Below are positions 1-6,727 of a stretch of 17,495 bases of DNA, piece after piece. The notes under the pieces were generated by a model. The model made no database searches. It was not told the origin of the DNA and saw nothing but the letters and a program-made list of their open reading frames with translations. Source of the DNA: Candidatus Yonathbacteria bacterium RIFOXYC2_FULL_47_9 (GTDB lineage: Bacteria; Patescibacteriota; Minisyncoccia; Phycocordibacterales; UBA1550); contig MHUY01000016.1 in NCBI GenBank assembly GCA_001825115.1, positions 53,499-70,993 of the forward strand, read 5' to 3'. Position numbers and translations under genes: made by a program. Positions within the stretch are counted from its first letter, which is position 1. Every line of letters starts with the position of its first letter.

Positions 1-1179
1 TGAAGTGACCGCTGTTAATGTTCGTTTTGAACTGCTTCCATCAGTTGGTGCTACCATAACCCAGTAGCTAAGCGCTTCAGACCAGCCGCTTGCTGGCTGC
101 CATCTAAACGTTGGATTTAATGAGTCGGAAGGTTCAAAGGTGATGGGGGTTTGAATAGGAAACGTTCCAATGAGCGTTGATGTGGAAATTGGAGTAGCAG
201 GGCCTTCTGCGCCTGAGGAGTCAATCGCCGTCACATAATACAAATAATCACCGACCGTATAACTGGAAACCGGTTGTGAACTAGTGCGGGATAAAGACCA
301 TCGGGAGCCCGGACAGCCTGTTGGTCCCCCACCTAACGATGTAAGGACCCATGTTCCGTAGGTTCTTTTAGTAGAACAAGTAGTGACCGCTGATGGGTCG
401 CTAAATTCTCCGACGAGATTAAAGGTTGAATCCTGTGGCTTTTTTTGATACAAGCGAAATGCGCTCACATTAGAGAGGCTGTCTATATCAAACATAAAAT
501 TTAAACTTTCTGAAATTTTTACCCAACTACTTACACTGCTCCCTATGCCAAATCCTACCTTAAGTTCTGTTGGTGCGGGTAGTGACCCTGCAGGCTGTAC
601 ATCTATTGGCGCCGAACTATCAACGATTTCAGTTGAAGATGCGAAGCGCCATCCGCTCGCGCCAGGGTTTACGAGGGCCAAAAACTGACCAGATGCCTTT
701 TCATAGTATTGGCACGAGGAACCACCGTCACCGCAAGCTGCATCATTACCATGCTGTTCAAGGAATGAGATGACCTCGTAGTCATTGCCCTGGCGAGAGT
801 AGTGGAATTTGTGCTCACCAACATCGATAGGGTCCGATGGAACAGAAGACATGTATTTTGGCACAAGCCCAGGGATCCATTCTGGATTGCCATTTACATA
901 TTCAACCCCACTATCTCCCGGCGGCACTCCTCCGTTATCGTTTTGATATAAGGCAATAGCGTTTTGGATCTGGTTTACATTACCTATTCGCTGAGCATCA
1001 CGTCCTCTTTCGCGCGCGATGTTCAAATTCATCAGAACGACAGAGGTTAGGATTCCAATAATTGCAACAACTGTTAAAAGTTCAATGAGGGTAAAACCTG
1101 AAGCAAGAAATATCTCGTGAATTTTCTTCAACTTGTTTTTATGCAAAGAGCGATGCTTAGTATGTATCTTTTTTGTCAT
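1..1179 (-). CDS. Type IV pilin-like surface protein with long C-terminal extension (3' end outside window)
   Basis: Reading minus from ATG at 1179 gives 393 codons with no stop before the window edge, so the C-terminus is missing. Residues 1-28 are a long basic leader ending in Gly28. Then come Phe29 and the class III signal (FTLIELLTVVAIIGILTSVV), with Glu33 at +5 of the mature protein; this is the prepilin-peptidase cleavage and assembly motif. Residues 54-150 look like the pseudopilin head of type II secretion/type IV pilus proteins (ARERGRDAQR, then IQNAIALYQNDNG). The rest (about 195 onward) is not pilin: it is Ser/Thr/Pro-rich and resembles fibronectin type III-like beta domains (FRLYQKKPQ around residue 243, FRWQPASGW near the end). 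By family it would be inserted in the membrane, cleaved by PilD-type peptidase and displayed outside. I infer an adhesin-like or minor pilin role. The start is supported by a -10 box six bases upstream; no Shine-Dalgarno is seen. Confidence 0.88.
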   Translation of the reverse strand, partial: MTKKIHTKHRSLHKNKLKKIHEIFLASGFTLIELLTVVAIIGILTSVVLMNLNIARERGRDAQRIGNVNQIQNAIALYQNDNGGVPPGDSGVEYVNGNPEWIPGLVPKYMSSVPSDPIDVGEHKFHYSRQGNDYEVISFLEQHGNDAACGDGGSSCQYYEKASGQFLALVNPGASGWRFASSTEIVDSSAPIDVQPAGSLPAPTELKVGFGIGSSVSSWVKISESLNFMFDIDSLSNVSAFRLYQKKPQDSTFNLVGEFSDPSAVTTCSTKRTYGTWVLTSLGGGPTGCPGSRWSLSRTSSQPVSSYTVGDYLYYVTAIDSSGAEGPATPISTSTLIGTFPIQTPITFEPSDSLNPTFRWQPASGWSEALSYWVMVAPTDGSSSKRTLTAVTS

Positions 1180-1191
1180 ATTAAAATAATA
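1180..1191 (-). promoter_or_regulatory. Leaderless -10 box of the pilin-like gene
   Basis: On the minus strand TATTAT (1191-1186) is followed by six bases and then ATG at 1179. That spacing places the transcription start at or next to the A of the ATG. No good -35 is visible, so strength is uncertain. Confidence 0.5.
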
Positions 1192-1194
1192 GCA

Positions 1195-1308
1195 CTAAGT
1201 GAGCTCAATGTCCCCATGAATAAAGCCACCCTCAATATCTTTTATTTTTCTCAATCCTAACCTGGTCCAAAATTCTGCGCTCCTCCAGAAAGATGAGTAC
1301 GGTGGTTT
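1195..1308 (-). pseudogene. Possible C-terminal remnant of a GNAT-type acetyltransferase
   Basis: The minus-strand frame between a TAA at 1311-1309 and a TAG at 1197-1195 encodes 37 residues that read like the end of a real protein. It includes SAEFWTRLGLRKI, then EGGFIHGDIELT, which resembles the GNAT C-terminal pattern (aromatic, Lys/Arg, Leu-Gly-Phe/Leu, then a final beta strand). It has no start codon, and its upstream limit coincides with the terminator of the next gene. This would fit a gene cut when the neighbouring small secreted gene arrived. The match is from memory of the fold's consensus and the stretch is short, so chance is possible. Confidence 0.25.
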
Positions 1309-1320
1309 TTATTTTGACAA

Positions 1321-1356
1321 AGAAAAAACCAGCGCTTCAAAAATGAAGCGCTGGTT
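1321..1356 (-). terminator. Rho-independent terminator of the small secreted protein gene
   Basis: A 13-bp perfect inverted repeat (1344-1356 with 1327-1339, core CAGCGCTTCA) with a 4-base loop is followed on the minus strand by a run of T at about 1328-1323. It lies about 20 bp beyond the stop of the gene at 1376-1768. Confidence 0.85.
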
Positions 1357-1375
1357 GTGCTAGATACCGCACCAA

Positions 1376-1768
1376 TTAACCACCAGGAGTGCCTTGAACC
1401 GGGCCAGACGGACCGACACACCAACAGGTGCCAATGATGGGCCAATACGTAGCCATGGAGCAGCTTCCCGCGGGAGTACTGCAACTGTTGCTTACCATGA
1501 ACCCATCACGCAGGACTTGATGATGTATGTCGATCAGACCGGGATCCCTGCTAAAACCACCCACGGGTTCCGTCGACGAACCCATGACCGGACGGTAGAC
1601 CACCGACCTTGCGGGCGGCGGACGCATCCATGTCATGTCAGCATCTGCAACGTCGACATTCAGGCGGTACACCACAGACCTTGCGGGCGGCTGGTACATC
1701 CATTCATTGTCAGCATACGCACCGCCGACACCCATCAGTAATACTGCACACAAAAGTACTCGCATCAT
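1376..1768 (-). CDS. Small secreted protein with duplicated PPARSVVYR motif and Cys-rich tail
   Basis: 130 residues. I do not recognise the family. Residues 1-19 are a clear Sec signal peptide (MMRVLLCAVLLMGVGG, then AYA before Asp20). The mature part begins with a 24-residue unit repeated twice, each holding Trp-Met and PPARSVVYR (27-35 and 51-59). The C-terminal half has four cysteines (96, 103, 115, 117), the last two as CWC, and ends in a Gly/Pro tail. It is probably exported and may be disulfide-bonded. The start at 1768 is chosen because AGGAG sits seven bases upstream and the signal peptide begins there; an ATG further upstream in frame would add 18 residues and spoil the signal. ATG at 1765 is an equal alternative. 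It has its own terminator and a plausible promoter, so it is monocistronic. The reverse-strand open frames over it lack such signals. Confidence 0.72.
   Translation of the reverse strand: MMRVLLCAVLLMGVGGAYADNEWMYQPPARSVVYRLNVDVADADMTWMRPPPARSVVYRPVMGSSTEPVGGFSRDPGLIDIHHQVLRDGFMVSNSCSTPAGSCSMATYWPIIGTCWCVGPSGPVQGTPGG
1594..1716. repeat. In-frame direct repeat, period 72 bp
   Basis: Two 51-bp copies, 1594-1644 and 1666-1716, share about 80% of bases, including the invariant GACCTTGCGGGCGGC core. The 72-bp period equals 24 codons, so the duplication keeps the reading frame of the small secreted protein. Confidence 0.8.
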
Positions 1769-1824
1769 GGTGTTTCTCCTCGTTGACCCCTTCCAGTGGG
1801 GCATACAAACACAATCAGACATTA

Positions 1825-1854
1825 ATAGTATGATTACGCGCGCATGCCCAACAA
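1825..1854 (-). promoter_or_regulatory. Predicted promoter of the small secreted protein gene
   Basis: On the minus strand TTGTTG (1854-1849), an 18-bp spacer and TACTAT (1830-1825) precede the gene. The start would fall near 1818, giving a leader of about 50 nt that contains the AGGAG ribosome site. Confidence 0.45.
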
Positions 1855-2120
1855 GAAAGGAGTGTGCAATCTAAGCAAGAAACTACCACACATATCGACA
1901 AGACGCAAGTAACGCATTCAGGCAATGAAACACAATATTTACATACAGTAGATATTTATCTCGTTCATGGTGATATTTTAGTATACAAATTTAATCACTC
2001 TCTTAGTTTAATCCTCAGTGCGAAAAGAAACATAAACCCGACCTCGATGGTCTTTATATTTCTGTTTCGCAGTGGAGGTGTTATAGTAATAATCATAATT
2101 AACGTTGTCTTATTAAAGTC
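1831..2120. other. AT-rich intergenic stretch with only a weak open frame
   Basis: About 290 bp upstream of the VanW gene. A 92-codon frame (1864-2142, plus strand, GTG start) crosses it and runs 22 bp into the VanW gene. Its product has a hydrophobic run late in the sequence but no recognisable domain, and the AGGA before the GTG is too close (about 2 bp) to be a good ribosome site. TATAGT at 2082-2087 and TATTAA at 2111-2116 are possible -10 elements for VanW. I see no RNA gene or mobile element here. Confidence 0.4.
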
Positions 2121-4034
2121 ATGCGACTCCAACACCCTGTGAACACAAAAATAAAGCAACAACTTGTTCATATCTTAAAACTCCTTTTGAGTCCACGCGT
2201 ATGGTTCCGTCGCGTAGTTTTTTTTCTAAAAAAAAGGCAGCTTATGCTGCTGACTACCCTCGTCGTAACTCTCGGCTTCGTTTCATTCTTTGAATACACC
2301 TACCGAGGCCAGTTTTATCCTGGCATATCTATCGGCAACATCTCGATTAGTGGCAAAACATACACCGAAGTAACAACGCTTCTTGAGGACAGGGGAAAAG
2401 TACTGACTGATACTGGTTTGCACCTTAATTTTCTTGACGGAGGAACAACCAAAGAAATAGTCATCCCTATATCGGCCCCAGGCTTCAACCCCGACAAATC
2501 ATTTGAATATTTTTCGCTCGGAGAATGGAGGAAAACTGTTGATGAAGCGTATCGATATGGTCGTACTGGCTCATTTTGGCAACGAACAAAAGAGCATGCT
2601 CACCTTATCCGGGGAACAAGATTTTTGCTTCCTTCTACTCTCTACGAAGTTGCCGTTGAATCCTTTCTCTCGCGCGAACTAGAACTTTTTTTAAAGAAAG
2701 CAGAGCCGGCACGATTCGCCATAGACAAGAACGGCGAGGTCTATATATTGCCAGAAAAGATAGGCGAGAGCATGAACACCCAGGAGATCATCACCGTTCT
2801 CAAAAAAAAGCTGGCATATTTTGATTCGTCACCAGAAGACTTTAAAGCAGAGGTGCGTACTCCCCTTTCTACAAAAGAAGACCTTCAACCATTCTTGCAT
2901 TTTGCACAAGAATTATCGCAAAGGAAAAAAATGGTTTTCCACCACAAAACATATTCATGGAATGTGAGTGGTACAAAACTAGTAACATGGCTAACGATTG
3001 ATGCCGACAATAAAATTGGTCTTGATCAAGAAAAGCTTCATGTGTTCTTGTCTCAGACAGTCTCTTCGGTAACCAACGACGCACCAGAAAGCAGTCGTTT
3101 TAAAATACATGATGGTATTCTCACAGAACTGATGCCAGGGCACGCAGGGACCGTTGTCGATGTTGCGGCAACCGCCCAAAAGGCTGCGGACGCTATTTCG
3201 GGAATGCAAACACTTACTACCCTTTCTCCATCAAATACTGACGACTCGCAAGAACAAGGGACTACTCCAATTGATATTACGATTGAAATAACTCGTGAAG
3301 AACCAAAAGTTACCAATGAAACTATTGGGCAGTACAACATTCATGATTTGGTGGGACTTTCAAAAACAAGTTTTAAAGGAAGCAGCGCAGATCGCATAAA
3401 AAACATCAAGGTTGGGGCTGAAAAACTAAACGGAAGGCTCATCGCACCTGGTGAAGAATTTTCTGCCGTTGACGCCATTGGCTATGTTACCGAGGAGGCG
3501 GGGTATGTAAAAGAATTTGTAATAAAAGAAAACAAAAGTGTTAAGGAACTCGGGGGTGGTCTCTGTCAAATCGCAACCACACTTTTCCGCCTAGCGCTAA
3601 ACGCTGGACTACCCATTACCGAAAGGGCTAATCACCGCTATGTTGTGGGTTATTATGGTCCCGGACTTGATGCAACGATTTATGGACCACACCCAGACCT
3701 TCGGTTTGTGAACGATACGGGGAATTACCTACTCTTGCAAAGTAGAGTATCAGGCACGGACCTCATCTTTGAACTTTATGGAAAAAATGATGGCCGCGAA
3801 GTACGCATCTCTGAACCTGTTCTCTCCAACCGTATCCCCGCACCTTCTACTAAATATATACCGACGGCCGATTTGCTACCCTACGCAGAAAAATGTAGCG
3901 AGACTCCTCGAGACGGTATCACAGCCAATGTTATCTATCGAGTGGCCCTCCCTAACGGTGGTATTCGTGAACAAATTTTTAATAGTGTATACCAGCCATG
4001 GCAAAAAATATGCCTCATAGGAGCCCCTCGATAA
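2121..4034 (+). CDS. VanW family membrane-anchored protein
   Basis: 637 residues. A short basic N-terminus is followed by one membrane helix (about 41-57), then a long extracytoplasmic part. Residues about 65-390 match the arrangement of YoaR/VanW proteins, whose N-terminal region is annotated as a putative peptidoglycan-binding domain. The VanW domain itself spans about 405-545. Landmarks are LVGLSKTSFKGS (411-422), the GGGLCQIATTLF block (478-489) with Cys482, ERANHR (501-506) and YGPHPDLRF (521-529). The name comes from vancomycin-resistance clusters, but the biochemical function is unknown and no resistance should be assumed. It is probably attached to the outer face of the membrane and acts at the cell wall. 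The ATG at 2121 has no Shine-Dalgarno; the next in-frame Met (residue 42) would cut into the membrane helix. The downstream C39 peptidase has its own promoter. Confidence 0.88.
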   Translation: MRLQHPVNTKIKQQLVHILKLLLSPRVWFRRVVFFLKKRQLMLLTTLVVTLGFVSFFEYTYRGQFYPGISIGNISISGKTYTEVTTLLEDRGKVLTDTGLHLNFLDGGTTKEIVIPISAPGFNPDKSFEYFSLGEWRKTVDEAYRYGRTGSFWQRTKEHAHLIRGTRFLLPSTLYEVAVESFLSRELELFLKKAEPARFAIDKNGEVYILPEKIGESMNTQEIITVLKKKLAYFDSSPEDFKAEVRTPLSTKEDLQPFLHFAQELSQRKKMVFHHKTYSWNVSGTKLVTWLTIDADNKIGLDQEKLHVFLSQTVSSVTNDAPESSRFKIHDGILTELMPGHAGTVVDVAATAQKAADAISGMQTLTTLSPSNTDDSQEQGTTPIDITIEITREEPKVTNETIGQYNIHDLVGLSKTSFKGSSADRIKNIKVGAEKLNGRLIAPGEEFSAVDAIGYVTEEAGYVKEFVIKENKSVKELGGGLCQIATTLFRLALNAGLPITERANHRYVVGYYGPGLDATIYGPHPDLRFVNDTGNYLLLQSRVSGTDLIFELYGKNDGREVRISEPVLSNRIPAPSTKYIPTADLLPYAEKCSETPRDGITANVIYRVALPNGGIREQIFNSVYQPWQKICLIGAPR

Positions 4035-4048
4035 ACAGGCCAGACCAT

Positions 4049-4076
4049 TGCAAATACTATGTGAATGTGTTATAAT
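4049..4076 (+). promoter_or_regulatory. Promoter of the C39-like peptidase gene, leaderless
   Basis: TTGCAA (4049-4054), a 16-bp spacer and perfect TATAAT (4071-4076), followed by exactly six bases and ATG at 4083. Transcription should start at or next to the initiation codon. It lies just past the VanW stop. Confidence 0.7.
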
Positions 4077-4082
4077 ATATAG

Positions 4083-4718
4083 ATGATACCTTATATTAGC
4101 GTTCAAACGCTCTTTCAACCCCTTATTACCTTTGCTCAGACGGCATCAAGCATTTCAAGCAAAGAAGTAACGAACTCACCTGTTGAAGCGCCGAAGTCCA
4201 TCGATGTTCCCTTTTACTCTCAACTTAAGGATATACAGTCACCGGACTGGAAAAAGAGGGGCTGCGGCGTAGCAAGCCTGGCGATGCTCATCGAGTATTA
4301 CAAACCAGGAACGGTTTCGGTAAACACTTTGCTCAAACAGGCGATTGTTTCGGGTGCCTACCTACAAAACGCTGGATGGAAACATCGAGACCTCGCTCTC
4401 TTATCTAAAAAATATGGCCTATCAGGCCAGAACTATGATCTCTCTGGGTCAACCAAAGATGTTGCGTTTGCAGAAATTAGTGAGTTCTTAAAAGACGGTC
4501 CAGTCATGGCGTCTATCTACTACAAATTTGACCCCAAGAGTACCATCCCCCACCTTGTTGTCATTAACAATATCGTTGGAGATACTGTTTACTATAACGA
4601 CCCCGCCGAAGAAAATGCTGGGAAACAAATCTCTACGGACGACTTCCGTAAAGGGTGGAAAAAAAGATTCATCGTTGTCCGACCAACAAACAACGAGGTG
4701 TTACTTGCTAAAAAGTAG
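4083..4718 (+). CDS. C39-like cysteine peptidase family protein, probably exported
   Basis: 211 residues of the peptidase C39-like family (papain fold). The likely nucleophile is Cys61 in KRGCGVASLAMLIEYY, preceded by the typical VPFYSQL lead-in (42-48). The catalytic His is His157 in PHLVVINN and the third residue is probably Asp173 in YYNDPAEE, so the triad looks complete. Residues 1-22 are hydrophobic without a basic start, which could be a poor signal peptide; export is therefore an inference. Unlike C39 domains in bacteriocin transporters there is no ABC transporter nearby, so this is a stand-alone enzyme, perhaps a surface peptidase. It lies 48 bp after the VanW gene on the same strand and its stop is 2 bp from that of the convergent methyltransferase gene. 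The start is fixed by the leaderless promoter. Confidence 0.82.
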   Translation: MIPYISVQTLFQPLITFAQTASSISSKEVTNSPVEAPKSIDVPFYSQLKDIQSPDWKKRGCGVASLAMLIEYYKPGTVSVNTLLKQAIVSGAYLQNAGWKHRDLALLSKKYGLSGQNYDLSGSTKDVAFAEISEFLKDGPVMASIYYKFDPKSTIPHLVVINNIVGDTVYYNDPAEENAGKQISTDDFRKGWKKRFIVVRPTNNEVLLAKK

Positions 4719-4720
4719 AC

Positions 4721-5317
4721 CTACTCCTTGTACATATATACCGTAAAATCCCACGGCAAGTAGTCAGAAACAACAATGACATCGTTGGTCAGTGTTTTAC
4801 AGTACGCGGTGACCTCGTCGATATCATACGAAACGTAGGTCTCGTCATTTGAATGTTCCGCTTTATTTAACATATTAAAGGCAAGCCCCTTTTTCGAGCA
4901 GTCAAACATTTTTTTAATCATCGAAAAATAATATTCCTTACTATTGGACACCGTAAAATTAAGCGCCCCCGATGCTAGCACATAATCATATTCTTCATTC
5001 ACCGAAAAAATATCAGCAGCACGGAAAGAGGCGTTGGGGAATCGTTCTTGGGCGCGCTCAATAAAAGCAGGCACAATATCAATCCCCGCATAATCAACCG
5101 TTATTTGTTTTGAAATAAAAAATTTATAGAGGTCCCCTAGCCCACACCCTACATCCAAAACACTCTTGTTGGTGAGGTCGGCAACTTTACACAAAGCATC
5201 AAACCGCACGCTTTGCGTTTCTTCGTTTGACCAATGGACGCTTCGCGCGTCATTGCCATATATACGTAGAGCATCCTCGTAAAAATTAAGGATTCTTTTT
5301 TGGTCATCGTTATGCAT
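4721..5317 (-). CDS. Class I SAM-dependent methyltransferase
   Basis: 198 residues, a compact Rossmann-fold methyltransferase. Motif I is VLDVGCGLGDL (53-63), the SAM glycine loop. The acidic residue at the end of strand beta 2 is Asp80 (AGIDIVPAFIERA). Motif II/III-like segments follow (FRAADIF and YDYVLASGALNF). The substrate cannot be told from sequence; the asparagine-free ASGALNF motif IV argues against a DNA adenine methyltransferase (DPPY/NPPY). It is cytoplasmic, with no membrane segment. It is transcribed against the C39 peptidase gene, with stops only 2 bp apart, so the two transcripts probably overlap at their ends. The start at 5317 sits six bases after a TAGTAT box. Confidence 0.85.
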   Translation of the reverse strand: MHNDDQKRILNFYEDALRIYGNDARSVHWSNEETQSVRFDALCKVADLTNKSVLDVGCGLGDLYKFFISKQITVDYAGIDIVPAFIERAQERFPNASFRAADIFSVNEEYDYVLASGALNFTVSNSKEYYFSMIKKMFDCSKKGLAFNMLNKAEHSNDETYVSYDIDEVTAYCKTLTNDVIVVSDYLPWDFTVYMYKE

Positions 5318-5323
5318 ATCGTC

Positions 5324-5351
5324 ATACTACCCTATCGCCGGTAGAGAACAA
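5324..5351 (-). promoter_or_regulatory. Promoter of the methyltransferase gene, leaderless
   Basis: On the minus strand TTGTTC (5351-5346), a 16-bp spacer and TAGTAT (5329-5324) are followed by six bases and ATG at 5317. This matches the arrangement upstream of the C39 peptidase gene. Confidence 0.6.
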
Positions 5352-5364
5352 ATAAAAACTAAGC

Positions 5365-5370
5365 TATACT
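5365..5370 (+). promoter_or_regulatory. -10 box of the small Cys/Met/His membrane protein gene
   Basis: TATACT lies 12 bases before the ATG at 5383, implying a leader of about five bases without Shine-Dalgarno. No convincing -35 is seen. Confidence 0.45.
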
Positions 5371-5382
5371 ACATCTAAACTT

Positions 5383-5787
5383 ATGAAATTTCGCACAAAT
5401 ATCAAATATGTGCTCATTTGGGCCACCGTTACTGCTTTTCTCGGCGTGAGCGTATTCGGGATATTCGGCATGATGGAAATGGACCACAACGAAGCGGGTA
5501 ACGCCAGCACCTGCCCCTTCATGGCCGGCGAGACAGTTTTATGCGTGATGAATGCCTTTGATCACATTGCCTCCTGGCAAGCAATGACGGCCTCGCTCCC
5601 TCTTGGACTTTTCACAATCATTTCTCTCCTTATCGCATTAGCCCTACCAAAAACCTGGTTGCGATATCTCTTTGGTCCACCCGACACCCTGGAGCAACAA
5701 TCTCTTTTTTCTTATTCCCGAGAAACACACCCTCTTCCTTTTGCACTACTTCTTCTTGAGAGCACCGTAAGTCCTCGCGCGCCATAG
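5383..5787 (+). CDS. Small membrane protein with Met/His/Cys-containing loop
   Basis: 134 residues; no named family that I can assign. There are two membrane helices (about 9-29 and 71-89). Between them is a loop carrying MMEMDHNEAGNASTCPFM (30-47), Cys54, Met56, Asp60 and His61, i.e. two cysteines ten apart surrounded by Met and His. The CPFM...C.MN...DHI..WQ spacing looks familiar from small hypothetical proteins of Patescibacteria, but that is memory, not a search. Such a loop could bind copper or another soft metal, and the next gene encodes a DUF305 protein, a family often placed in metal-related contexts. The C-terminus (about 95-134) is probably cytoplasmic or periplasmic and unremarkable. 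It is followed by DUF305 after 44 bp and probably shares its terminator at 6261-6297. Confidence 0.72.
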   Translation: MKFRTNIKYVLIWATVTAFLGVSVFGIFGMMEMDHNEAGNASTCPFMAGETVLCVMNAFDHIASWQAMTASLPLGLFTIISLLIALALPKTWLRYLFGPPDTLEQQSLFSYSRETHPLPFALLLLESTVSPRAP

Positions 5788-5831
5788 CACTACCGCTTTC
5801 GGTTCGTATTACTCACTAGCAATTAAAAACT

Positions 5832-6224
5832 ATGGAAACAAAAAACAACGTTCTTATTACCGGACTTCTCTCTCTAATTCTCGGACTCATCATCGGTTAC
5901 GTTACCGGCACAAGCTCTTACCGATCATCCGAGACGACAAAAGGAGACTACCCTCAAGACAAGGGTACCGATGATTACACGAGCATGCACGGAGAAATGA
6001 ACGGGATGACACTGGGTCTCTCTGGGAAAATGGGTGATGAAATGGATAAAGCGTTCTTGAATGAAATGATTGTTCATCATGAAGGCGCGGTCGAGATGGC
6101 ACAGGCACTTCTCAAAGAAACAAAACGGCCCGAGCTTCTCAAATTGGGCAACGACATCACTACCGCTCAAACCCAGGAAATACAAATGATGAAAGAGTGG
6201 CGCAAAGCATGGTTTAACCAGTAG
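5832..6224 (+). CDS. DUF305 domain protein, membrane-anchored
   Basis: 130 residues. The N-terminal hydrophobic helix (about 8-27) is an uncleaved anchor or signal, followed by a polar linker rich in Ser, Thr, Asp and Gly. The DUF305 four-helix ferritin-like part follows: FLNEMIVHHEGAVEMAQ (75-91) with the paired His-His and a Glu, then a second helix containing LGNDITTAQTQEIQMMKEWRK. The conserved His and Met residues of this family are proposed metal ligands. The copy is short and single-domain. It comes after the small Cys/Met/His protein on the same strand (44-bp gap) and ends before a strong terminator, so the two may be one transcription unit. No Shine-Dalgarno precedes the ATG. Confidence 0.85.
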   Translation: METKNNVLITGLLSLILGLIIGYVTGTSSYRSSETTKGDYPQDKGTDDYTSMHGEMNGMTLGLSGKMGDEMDKAFLNEMIVHHEGAVEMAQALLKETKRPELLKLGNDITTAQTQEIQMMKEWRKAWFNQ

Positions 6225-6260
6225 CCCACACAAGGAAAAACATTCTCTTTATCAAACAAG

Positions 6261-6297
6261 AAAAACTAAACCGCCTACAAAGGGCGGTTTAGTTTTT
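6261..6297 (+). terminator. Rho-independent terminator after the DUF305 gene
   Basis: AAAAACTAAACCGCC (6261-6275) pairs with GGCGGTTTAGTTTTT (6283-6297) across a 7-base loop. The A and T flanks make it able to work in both directions, but only the plus-strand gene pair ends here. Confidence 0.9.
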
Positions 6298-6311
6298 ACT
6301 ATCCACTATTT

Positions 6312-6317
6312 TATACA
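6312..6317 (+). promoter_or_regulatory. -10 box of the membrane protein / Clp-like ATPase operon
   Basis: TATACA lies 11 bases before the ATG at 6329 in an AT-rich stretch directly after the previous terminator. No clear -35 is visible, so the call rests on position and the short-leader habit of neighbouring genes. Confidence 0.4.
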
Positions 6318-6328
6318 TTTAATATATA

Positions 6329-6727
6329 ATGATAAGCAATATGGCACCCGCAATCATTCTCAAAAATCTTTTTGTTTGGATATATTTTGTTGCTCCCCTC
6401 CAGTTCTTAAAAATTTGGTCGGATTTCATTTGGTTCCTGTACAATTTTTTCTCTATTCGCCTGCTGACTACAACCCTCTTTTCAAGGTGGCAGCAGATCG
6501 GCGAGGTGCGTCACAAGCGCGGCTTTGAGGAACTCTTTTCTGCTATCATCATCAATTCTCTTATGCGAATCGTAGGGTTTATCATTAGAACAATTGTTAT
6601 CATCTTCGGGCTTGTTGTAATCCTTTTTGCAATTCTTTTTGGAGCTGTTGCTTTTGTCATATGGTTCCTCCTCCCTGTGGTCACGGTCATCACTTTTGCA
6701 ACGGGAATTTACCTACTTATTCTATGA
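6329..6727 (+). CDS. Small integral membrane protein, operon partner of the Clp-like ATPase
   Basis: 132 residues, no recognised family. The N-terminal 50 residues are aromatic and amphipathic-to-hydrophobic (VWIYFVAPLQFLKIW, then FIWFLYNFF). A short charged segment follows (WQQIGEVRHKRGFEE, 54-68), and then two long helices fill about 78-131. The only soluble portion is that charged linker. The stop codon overlaps the start of the ATPase gene as ATGA at 6724-6727, so translation is probably coupled and the two proteins made together. I infer that it sits in the membrane beside the anchored ATPase, as a partner or channel-like subunit. Met5 (6341) is a possible alternative start. Confidence 0.75.
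   Translation: MISNMAPAIILKNLFVWIYFVAPLQFLKIWSDFIWFLYNFFSIRLLTTTLFSRWQQIGEVRHKRGFEELFSAIIINSLMRIVGFIIRTIVIIFGLVVILFAILFGAVAFVIWFLLPVVTVITFATGIYLLIL

Noticed and set aside
1394..1741. 115-codon plus-strand open frame over the small secreted gene
   Set aside because: The minus strand has the signal peptide, ribosome site and terminator; the plus frame has none of these.
1864..2142. 92-codon open frame before the VanW gene
   Set aside because: Only a GTG start with a badly spaced ribosome site, no recognisable domain, and it overlaps the VanW start; kept only as a note on the intergenic stretch.
6661..6723. Upstream ATG as start of the Clp-like ATPase
   Set aside because: Those 21 residues are read out of frame through the end of the membrane protein gene; the ATGA overlap at 6724 is the natural start.
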